DNA from: Halobacteria archaeon
GTDB lineage: Bacteria > Pseudomonadota > Gammaproteobacteria > UBA9214
Direction of reading: 5' to 3'
Assembly (NCBI GenBank): GCA_013041945.1
Contig: JABDRC010000240.1
Span: 1-8,001 of the forward strand
DNA length: 8,001 nucleotides
Shown: positions 1-4,797 of the stretch, piece after piece
Numbering within the stretch: the stretch's first letter is position 1
Layout of the letters: every line of letters starts with the position of its first letter
Made by a program: the position numbers and the translations under genes
Notes under the pieces: generated by a model
What the model was told of the DNA's origin: nothing
Seen by the model: only the letters and a program-made list of their open reading frames with translations
Databases searched by the model: none

Positions 1-122
1 CTCCTACAATCCTTCGTTCGTGTTTGTAAGTAAATTTTTCCGTGTGATTCCGTAGCAAATCCATGCTGCGCGAATTGTCCCCTCACCCCTTTCCACATTT
101 CACTTTTAACTTTTCACTGCTT

Positions 123-545
123 TCAGCTCACCTTGATCGTCCGCGGCCGGGCCGCCTTGCGCCTGGCTGCCTGGATCTGTATGACCCCGTCACGGTAATG
201 TGCCTCCACCCGGTCGGCGTCGACATCCTCCGGCAGGGTGATGAGGCGCCGGAAGCTGCCGTCGTAGCGTTCCTTGCGATAATAGTTATGACCCTCTGCC
301 ACGGGGGCCTTGCGCTCGCCGGATACGGTCAGAAGGTTCTGCTGCACGGAGACATCCAGCGAGTCCGGATCGACACCGGCCGCAAACAGGTAGACGTTTA
401 CCTGGTCCGGTGTGGCGCCGACATTCACGGCCGGCCAGCTGCCGCGTGCGACCGAACGAATACCGGCAGGCCAGTGGCCACGTCCGGACAGCTGATCCAG
501 CTCCTCCTGCATGCGCCTGAAATCGTCGAAAAAACTGCCATACAT
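123..545 (-). CDS. small heat shock protein, Hsp20/alpha-crystallin family
   Basis: This 140-residue protein should be an ATP-independent cytoplasmic holdase that binds unfolding clients until DnaK/DnaJ-type machines refold them. The alpha-crystallin domain covers about residues 38-130, with the typical LPEDVDADRVEA stretch followed by DGVIQI, the family's G-V-L-like signature. The C-terminus ends in RTIKVS, whose I-x-V replaces the IxI tail motif used for oligomer contacts. The N-terminal arm is short (MYGSFFDDFRRM), and the length is normal for bacterial Hsp20. The start is fixed by an almost perfect Shine-Dalgarno (TAAGGAGGT) six bases before the ATG. It lies 109 bp after cbpM and has its own heat-shock-type promoter, so it can be expressed separately from the genes upstream. 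It is clearly different from the other Hsp20 at 2087-2590. The family call is secure; the exact subfamily is not. Confidence 0.95.
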   Translation of the reverse strand: MYGSFFDDFRRMQEELDQLSGRGHWPAGIRSVARGSWPAVNVGATPDQVNVYLFAAGVDPDSLDVSVQQNLLTVSGERKAPVAEGHNYYRKERYDGSFRRLITLPEDVDADRVEAHYRDGVIQIQAARRKAARPRTIKVS

Positions 546-551
546 CGCTGT

Positions 552-560
552 ACCTCCTTA
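552..560 (-). promoter_or_regulatory. strong Shine-Dalgarno of the hsp20 gene at 123-545
   Basis: On the minus strand this reads TAAGGAGGT, nearly the full complement of the 16S rRNA 3' end, six bases upstream of the ATG at 545. It is the strongest ribosome binding site in the window and confirms the chosen start. Confidence 0.85.
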
Positions 561-582
561 ACGCATCAATCTGCTCATCAGA

Positions 583-612
583 AAATGTAGGTCTGCCGGC
601 CCCGATTTCAAG
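583..612 (-). promoter_or_regulatory. sigma-32 (RpoH)-type heat shock promoter for the hsp20 gene
   Basis: On the minus strand, CTTGAAA (612-606) is a perfect match to the known RpoH -35 element. After a 15-base spacer comes CTACATTT (590-583), which matches the CCCCATNT -10 consensus at most positions, including CAT and the final T. Transcription would start near 576-578, giving a leader of about 30 bases with the strong Shine-Dalgarno. The motifs and spacing are read directly; assignment to RpoH is by consensus and by the downstream heat shock gene. Confidence 0.75.
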
Positions 613-654
613 ACCCGGCAGCGGATTATTTTCCGGCCGCCGCCGGGTGCCGGT

Positions 655-957
655 TCACCGGCGCCGGGCACGCAACTGCGCGAGCTCCTCGAGCAGGTCC
701 AGCGCCAGGGCCGCGCCGGCGGTATTCACACCCAGGTCATGTTGCAGGCGCAAGGCACAGCGCACCCGCCGTACGCTGATGGCCCGAAAGCGCCAGTGCA
801 CCTGGCCCTGGCCGACGGGTTCGATGATGCCCTCGCCCACCAGCTCGACAATCTGCTCGGCCGGCACCCGGCAGGCCTGGCACAACTCGGCCAGTGACAA
901 CTCGACGTCCTCCTCGAGCAGTTCGCCGTTCAACAGTGATTCCAGATCATCGGTCAT
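655..957 (-). CDS. cbpM: chaperone modulatory protein CbpM
   Basis: This 100-residue protein resembles CbpM, a MerR-like helix-turn-helix protein. CbpM is known to bind the J domain of CbpA and restrain its co-chaperone and DNA-binding activities. The core LSLAELCQACRVPAEQIVEL, followed by VGEGIIEPVG and a WRF motif, is the typical wing-helix part of the family, and the helical C-terminus ends in ELAQLRARRR. I chose the start at MTDDLESLL because a family-like N-terminus begins there. The frame stays open upstream, but those residues are an out-of-frame copy of the cbpA tail. The start overlaps the stop of a 49-codon ORF as ATGA, so translation may be coupled. In the usual arrangement cbpM directly follows cbpA; here a 146-bp duplicated block lies between them. 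Confidence 0.9.
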   Translation of the reverse strand: MTDDLESLLNGELLEEDVELSLAELCQACRVPAEQIVELVGEGIIEPVGQGQVHWRFRAISVRRVRCALRLQHDLGVNTAGAALALDLLEELAQLRARRR

Positions 958-1208
958 ACCAGACCCCCGGGTGCGCGCGCGGATTGAAGGCCAGCGCCTG
1001 TTCGAAGTCGCGGCAGGCGGCCCGTCCGGCAGCAGCATCCGCTGGCGGCAGCGCAACCTGCAAGCAGTCCGCCGTTCAACAGTGATTCGAGTTCATTGCT
1101 CATATCAGACCCCCAGGTGCGCGCGCGGATTGAAGTCCAGCGCCTGTTCGAAGTCGCGGTAGGCGGCCCGGCCGGCAGCGGAATCCGCCGGCGGCAGTGC
1201 CACCTGCA
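917..1208. repeat. 146-bp imperfect tandem duplication across the cbpA/cbpM junction
   Basis: Positions about 917-1060 and 1063-1206 are two direct copies with a 146-bp period. By eye there are about 15 mismatches and no gaps over roughly 144 bases, or about 90% identity. Each copy holds the last 30-odd codons of cbpA, the GGGGGTCTG spacer with the ATG start, and the first dozen codons of cbpM. The right-hand copy keeps the real cbpA end. The left-hand copy keeps the start of intact cbpM, and its cbpA stop has changed from TGA to TGG. A simple slippage or unequal-crossover duplication followed by drift explains the layout. Confidence 0.9.
954..1103 (-). CDS. 49-codon chimeric ORF between cbpA and cbpM (cbpM start fused to out-of-frame cbpA tail)
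   Basis: The ORF starts one base after the cbpA stop, using the duplicated cbpM start. It begins MSNELESLLNGGL, clearly related to the MTDDLESLLNGEL start of cbpM. At the duplication junction it runs into the cbpA tail copy in a different frame (LAGCAAASGCCCRTGRLPRL). Its TGA overlaps the cbpM start as ATGA. The peptide has no recognisable domain and is probably not functional in itself. It could carry ribosomes from cbpA to cbpM and so preserve translational coupling that the duplication would otherwise have broken. Translation is plausible from the GGGGG-type ribosome site, but unproven. It could equally be a silent remnant. Confidence 0.45.
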   Translation of the reverse strand: MSNELESLLNGGLLAGCAAASGCCCRTGRLPRLRTGAGLQSARAPGGLV

Positions 1209-2058
1209 CCACGACATACAGGTCGCCCGGCGCCCTTGCCGGGATCCCCCGCCCCTTCAGCCGCAGTTTGCGGCCACCGGCGGAACCGGGCGGTATCTTC
1301 AGGTCCACGGCACCCGTGGGTGTCGGCACCTTCACCGTGGCGCCCAGCGCCGCCTCCCAGGGTGCGATGGGCAGATCGAGGAACACATCGGCACCCTCGA
1401 CGTGGTAGTGCGCATGGGGACGGAACGCCACCTCGAGATAGAGATCGCCGGCCCTGCCCTGGCCAATACCCGGGTCGCCCTGCCCGGCGAGGCGGATCTG
1501 CTGCCCCTGGCGCACGCCCCGCGGAATGCGCACGTTGAGCGTGCGCTCGCGCACCTGCGGCCGTCCATCGGTGCCGAGTTCGGTGTGTTTCAGGGTCAAT
1601 GCCCGCGTGGCACCCTGGTAGGCATCCTCCAGGTCGATCAGCACCCGGGCATGCGCATCCCCGCCGTGGGCGTGAAAACCGCCGGCCTGCGCACCGCCGA
1701 AATCCGCACCCGCAGCGCCGCGCCCGAACAGGGTTTCGAAGAAATCGCTGAAGCCCGCGGCATCGGCGCCGGAGAAGCCGCCACCGTGAAACTCGAAGCC
1801 CTGGTCCCAGTCCGGCGGCGGCCGGAAGTCCTGGCCGGACTTCCAGTCTGCGCCCAGCTGATCGTAGGCGGCGCGTTTTTCAGGGTCCTTGAGCACCTCG
1901 TAGGCCTCGCCGACCTCCTTGAAGCGTGCCTCGGCATCGGTCTCCTTGCTGACGTCCGGGTGGTACTTGCGCGCCAGCTTGCGGTAGGCGCGCTTGATCT
2001 CGTCCTGGGTGGCGTCGCGCGCCACACCCATGATCTCGTAGTAGTCTCTGAATTGCAT
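1105..2058 (-). CDS. cbpA: DnaJ-class co-chaperone CbpA (curved DNA-binding protein family)
   Basis: This 317-residue cytoplasmic J-domain protein should stimulate DnaK ATP hydrolysis and deliver clients to it. CbpA of E. coli also binds curved DNA. Residues 1-70 form the J domain, with DYYEIMGV, IKRAYRKLARKYHPDV (catalytic HPD at 33-35) and EAYEVLKDPEKRAAYD. A Gly/Phe-rich linker follows (about 80-133, including HGGGFSG and GFSDFFETLFG). Then come two C-terminal beta domains with VRIPRGVRQGQQIRLAGQG and LKIPPGSAGGRKLRLKGRG. The cysteine-rich zinc finger of true DnaJ is absent, which points to CbpA, as does cbpM next door. The start lies 28 bp after the upstream hsp20 gene, so the two are probably co-transcribed; its Shine-Dalgarno is weak. 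The last 30-odd codons are duplicated downstream. Confidence 0.95.
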   Translation of the reverse strand: MQFRDYYEIMGVARDATQDEIKRAYRKLARKYHPDVSKETDAEARFKEVGEAYEVLKDPEKRAAYDQLGADWKSGQDFRPPPDWDQGFEFHGGGFSGADAAGFSDFFETLFGRGAAGADFGGAQAGGFHAHGGDAHARVLIDLEDAYQGATRALTLKHTELGTDGRPQVRERTLNVRIPRGVRQGQQIRLAGQGDPGIGQGRAGDLYLEVAFRPHAHYHVEGADVFLDLPIAPWEAALGATVKVPTPTGAVDLKIPPGSAGGRKLRLKGRGIPARAPGDLYVVVQVALPPADSAAGRAAYRDFEQALDFNPRAHLGV

Positions 2059-2086
2059 TGCGTATGTCCGTGTCGGTGCGTCCGGA

Positions 2087-2590
2087 TCAGCTCAAATTGA
2101 TCTTGATCGAGCGGGCCTCCGCATCGGTCCTGGGCAGCTCGACGCGCAGTATGCCATTCCGGTAGTTTGCCGTCGCCCGGTCAGCGTCGACATTCTCCGG
2201 CAGCGGGATGGCCCGTTCGAAGCGGCCATAGGCGCACTCGGTGATGCGATAGTGTCCGCGCCTGTGTTCCTGCTCCACCTGCTTCTCGCCCTGCACCACC
2301 AGGTAGTCATCGTGGACCTGGATATCAAAGTCCTCGTTGTCCATGCCGGGCGCCTCCAGCCGCACGACGATCTTGTCATCGCTGTCGAACACCTCGGCCG
2401 CGAGCACGCTCCAGCCGATGCTGCGCGTCGCGAGACCCTGGTCTTCGCCAGCGTCCGGCTGGCCGGCGGCCTTGCCGGGTGTAAAGCGGGTGATGGCACC
2501 GGCGGCAAACCGGTACAGCCGCTGCCAGCCCTCGAGCAGGGTATCCAGGGCATCATTGAGACCCTCGCGCATTTGCTGCAATGTGGACAT
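2087..2590 (-). CDS. small heat shock protein, Hsp20/alpha-crystallin family (second copy)
   Basis: This 167-residue Hsp20 holdase has a longer N-terminal arm than its neighbour at 123-545. The arm is helical (MSTLQQMREGLNDALDTLLE), with an aromatic patch (WQRLYRF) and a linker rich in Gly, Ala and Asp. The alpha-crystallin domain covers about residues 60-155, with VRLEAPGMDNEDFDIQV, AIPLPENVDADRA and the NGILRVELP signature. The tail SIKINLS carries a perfect IxI motif (162-164). AGGGAG seven bases before the ATG supports the start. It lies 55 bp after the protease gene and 28 bp before cbpA, so it is probably the middle gene of one transcript. The two Hsp20s differ throughout, so they look like old paralogues that could form different or mixed oligomers. 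Confidence 0.95.
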   Translation of the reverse strand: MSTLQQMREGLNDALDTLLEGWQRLYRFAAGAITRFTPGKAAGQPDAGEDQGLATRSIGWSVLAAEVFDSDDKIVVRLEAPGMDNEDFDIQVHDDYLVVQGEKQVEQEHRRGHYRITECAYGRFERAIPLPENVDADRATANYRNGILRVELPRTDAEARSIKINLS

Positions 2591-2645
2591 GTCTGTCTCC
2601 CTTCAGTAATTACCTGGCCGGCTGCCGTGTGCGGGCAGACAGCGG

Positions 2646-4031
2646 TTAACGGATGGCGATAAATACATCAGCATCGCCGCGCCGCAGGTTCATCTCCAGC
2701 TGTCCCGGTGACTGCTGGAGGGCATACGGCACCTCGTCTACAGTTTGCACCTGCTGCCGGTTGATCGCGAAGATGACATCGCCCGCACGCAGGCCGGCCC
2801 GCCAGGCCGGGCTGCCGCGCTCGACCGATTGCACGGCCACGCCACCACCGCGACCGGCCTGCTGCCCCGGCGGGATATTCTCCAGCATCGCCCCCGCCAG
2901 CGCCCCGCTGGCCGTTCCGGCATCGACCTGCTGGCGCTCCGGTTCGGCAATGCGCGCACGGATGGTTTGCTTGCGGCCGTTGCGGATCACATCCAGCAGC
3001 ATGTCATCACCGATCGCCAGCACGCCGATGGCGTTGCGCAGCGCACTGCCGGTGCGGACCGGCCGGCCGTTGACGGCAATGACGATGTCACCGGCGGCCA
3101 GCCCGGCCTGCGCCGCCGCGGATCCGGGTATGACCCGGGTGATGGCCGCGCCACCGGTACCCCGCAGGCCGAAGGCCGCGGCGATATCCGGCGTCAGGTC
3201 CTGGATCAGGATGCCGAGTTCGCCGCGGCGCACCTCGCCGTGTTCGGCCAGCTGCACCATGATAGCGCTGGCCATGTTGCTGGGGATGGCAAAACCGATA
3301 CCGATGTTGCCGCCGGCCGGGCCCACGATGGCCGTGTTGATACCGACCAGCTGTCCGTCCGTGGTGACCAGTGGACCACCGGAATTGCCCGGATTGATCG
3401 AGGCGTCGGTCTGGATGAAGTTTTCGAAGCCCTCGATGCCGAGGCCCGTGCGTCCCAGTGCACTGACGATGCCGTAGGTCACGGTCTGGCCGAGACCGAA
3501 CGGGTTGCCGATGGCCACCACGAAATCACCCACGCGCAGGGTATCCGAATTGGCGATCGGCAGGTCGACCAGGTTGTCGGCCTCGATCTGCAGCAGCGCG
3601 ATGTCCACCTCCGGGTCCTGCCCGATGACCTGCGCATCCAGCTTGCGCCCGTCGCGCAGGGTGACGGTGATCGCGTCGGTCCCCTCGATGACATGCTGGT
3701 TGGTCAGCACGTAACCCCGGCGCGCATCGACAATGACACCGGACCCGGCGCTCACCGACTGGCGTTCCCTGGGCACGGTCTCCGGCATTGAAAAGAAGCG
3801 CCTGAAGAACGGGTCTTCCAGCAGCGGATTGCTGCGCAGCCTGACGGTCGAGCTCGTCGAGATATTCACCACCGCCGGCACCACCCGCTCCAGCATCGGC
3901 GCCAGGCTGTGGGTCGGGGGCGGCGGCTTGGCGGCCGCCCCGGTTGTGCCGAACAACACGGGCAGCAGGCATAACAGCAGCAGCGCGCCGCTTCTGTTCG
4001 GTCTCTGTGTGCGGACAGGTGTGCTCATCAT
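2646..4031 (-). CDS. degQ: periplasmic serine endoprotease, Do/DegP-DegQ family (HtrA)
   Basis: This 461-residue exported protease/chaperone degrades misfolded envelope proteins. An N-terminal signal segment has basic residues (RTQRPNRSG), a hydrophobic run (ALLLLCLLPVLFG) and a likely cleavage site after GAAA near residue 34. The trypsin-like domain shows the full triad: His113 in TNQHVI, Asp143 in PEVDIALLQ and Ser217 in NPGNSGGP. Two PDZ domains follow (about 270-360 and 375-461). The LA loop between residues about 65 and 92 is short and lacks the long Gln/Gly-rich, Cys-containing insert of E. coli DegP, so DegQ/MucD-like is the better fit. ATG codons at 4031 and 4028 are both possible starts, and neither has a strong Shine-Dalgarno. 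It leads the hsp20-cbpA-cbpM block. I see no clear RpoE or RpoH promoter upstream. The family call is firm; the gene symbol is less so. Confidence 0.92.
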   Translation of the reverse strand: MMSTPVRTQRPNRSGALLLLCLLPVLFGTTGAAAKPPPPTHSLAPMLERVVPAVVNISTSSTVRLRSNPLLEDPFFRRFFSMPETVPRERQSVSAGSGVIVDARRGYVLTNQHVIEGTDAITVTLRDGRKLDAQVIGQDPEVDIALLQIEADNLVDLPIANSDTLRVGDFVVAIGNPFGLGQTVTYGIVSALGRTGLGIEGFENFIQTDASINPGNSGGPLVTTDGQLVGINTAIVGPAGGNIGIGFAIPSNMASAIMVQLAEHGEVRRGELGILIQDLTPDIAAAFGLRGTGGAAITRVIPGSAAAQAGLAAGDIVIAVNGRPVRTGSALRNAIGVLAIGDDMLLDVIRNGRKQTIRARIAEPERQQVDAGTASGALAGAMLENIPPGQQAGRGGGVAVQSVERGSPAWRAGLRAGDVIFAINRQQVQTVDEVPYALQQSPGQLEMNLRRGDADVFIAIR

Positions 4032-4226
4032 GATCGTCGCTTCGTTAATGTCTTGTTGCAGCTGATAAAATTGCCAACCGTCGATAAAACCCTGCCAGTG
4101 AATGGCCGTCCTTATTAAAACAATAGGATCACTGCGCGTGAATTTAAAGGGGGGATGTGGAAGTTATCTTGTCATTCCCGCGAAGCTCTTGTCATTCTCC
4201 TTTGCCCCGTCTTTTCCTTTTGCCCC

Positions 4227-4255
4227 GTCATTCCCGCGCAGGCGGGAATCCAGCC
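4227..4255 (+). repeat. REP-like palindrome, copy 1
   Basis: The core ATTCCCGC-GCAG-GCGGGAAT is a perfect 8-bp inverted repeat with a 4-base loop, flanked by GTC on the left and CCAGCC on the right. Copy 2, in inverse orientation, lies 81 bp away. An incomplete relative (GTCATTCCCGCGAAGCTC) sits at about 4171-4188 and a shorter one (GTCATTCTCC) at 4191-4200. Confidence 0.85.
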
Positions 4256-4336
4256 AATATAAGTGCGCTGAGTTTTAAATCAGCCGGCCTGATTCTGACA
4301 ATACAAACTTTTCTGTAAGACAGTGGTAAACAGAAG

Positions 4337-4365
4337 GGCTGGATTCCCGCCTTCGCGGGAATGAC
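4337..4365 (-). repeat. REP-like palindrome, copy 2 (inverted relative to copy 1)
   Basis: The reverse complement equals copy 1 at 28 of 29 positions; only the loop differs (GAAG against GCAG). With copy 1 it brackets an 81-bp spacer, so the whole unit 4227-4365 can fold into a long hairpin. This is the layout of a REP doublet or a small non-autonomous mobile unit. Confidence 0.85.
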
Positions 4366-4380
4366 AAAATTTTTTTATTC

Positions 4381-4412
4381 GCGCCTGCAAGGCGCTCCTA
4401 CAGCTGATTTTT
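4381..4412 (+). repeat. GCGCC/GGCGC hairpin followed by a T-run
   Basis: GCGCC-TGCAA-GGCGC forms a short stem-loop, followed by TCCTACAGCTGA and a run of T. The word CTCCTACA also opens the window at base 1, so this is probably a dispersed repeat family. It could act as a weak plus-strand terminator, but no plus-strand gene lies upstream, and the distance from stem to T-run is too large for a classical one. Confidence 0.5.
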
Positions 4413-4504
4413 TAGCTTTTGGAGTAAAATAATTCCGTGTCCTTCCGTGGTTTCCATAGCCACTAAATCGTTTGTATTTCTGGTGGTGTGGATATATTTA
4501 CCAC

Positions 4505-4552
4505 TGGATTCCCGCCGGAGCCTGTCCCCGCGAAGGCGGGGGCGGGAATGAC
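4505..4552 (+). repeat. REP-like palindrome, copy 3, with enlarged nested core
   Basis: The outer ends (TGGATTCCCGCC and GGCGGGAATGAC) match copy 2. Instead of a 4-base loop, the centre carries a second GC-rich inverted repeat (about CCCCGC-GAAG-GCGGGG). The result is two related hairpins nested or competing in 48 bases. It is probably a derivative of the same repeat, made by internal duplication. Confidence 0.7.
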
Positions 4553-4593
4553 GTGTGGGGTTTTTAGCTTTCGTGATTGATTTTTCCGTTTCC

Positions 4594-4687
4594 TTCCGTG
4601 GATTCCGTGGCCATTATTTGATTTCGTGTGGTTCTGTGGATTCCGTGGATTCCGTGGCCATTATTTGATTTTGTGTGGTCCTGTAGC
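4594..4687 (+). repeat. 47-bp tandem duplication built from TTCCGTGG words
   Basis: Units 4594-4640 and 4641-4687 begin TTCCGTGGATTCCGTGG, continue CCATTATTTGATTT, and differ at only a few positions, mostly near the end. Related words occur at 4432-4460 (TTCCGTGTCCTTCCGTGG) and at 39-57 (TTCCGTGTGATTCCGTAG), on the other side of the heat shock block. No ORF or known site explains it. Confidence 0.8.
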
Positions 4688-4726
4688 TACCAATGTACGC
4701 TTCTCATTTCACGTCTTATTGAGGGC

Positions 4727-4759
4727 AAAAAATAACCGGGCAGGTGCCCGGTTATTTTT
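4727..4759 (-). terminator. Rho-independent terminator of sat
   Basis: The arms AAAAATAACCGGGCA (4728-4742) and TGCCCGGTTATTTTT (4745-4759) are perfectly complementary over 15 bases, with CCGGGCA/TGCCCGG as the GC-rich core. On the minus strand the stem ends in a T-run, 38 bp after the sat stop. Because A/T runs flank both sides, it could work in both directions. Confidence 0.9.
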
Positions 4760-4797
4760 CAGGGTGGATGGTGCTGGCAGCGCTGCCAGCTGGCCAC

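Larger units (their letters stand above)
4032..4726. other. repeat-rich non-coding region between sat and the protease gene
   Basis: About 700 bases with no convincing gene on either strand, richer in A/T than the surrounding coding sequence. It contains palindromic repeats with an ATTCCCGC/GCGGGAAT core, stretches built from TTCCGTGG words, a 47-bp tandem duplication and a GCGCC/GGCGC hairpin. The part nearest the protease gene (about 4032-4160) has no repeats and must hold that gene's promoter and leader, but I could not place -35/-10 elements with confidence. Confidence 0.7.

Noticed and set aside
546..578. RNA thermometer in the hsp20 leader
   Set aside because: The short leader has no U-run or sequence complementary enough to hide the very strong Shine-Dalgarno, so no ROSE or fourU structure could be supported by eye.
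1096..2100. Long open frame on the plus strand opposite cbpA
   Set aside because: It mirrors the cbpA coding strand in GC-rich DNA, has no family motif, and the minus-strand frame carries a full J-domain protein. The same applies to long plus-strand frames opposite the protease (2745-3791) and sat (4930-6009).
2591..2645. Terminator or independent promoter between the protease gene and the upstream hsp20
   Set aside because: The only stem is about five base pairs (CTGCC/GGCAG) without a T-run, and no CTTGAAA-like or sigma-70-like pair was found, so neither is claimed.
4227..4552. Possible CRISPR-like array from the repeated palindromes
   Set aside because: Copies are few, in opposite orientations and unevenly spaced, and no cas gene is present. 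REP-type repeats explain them better.
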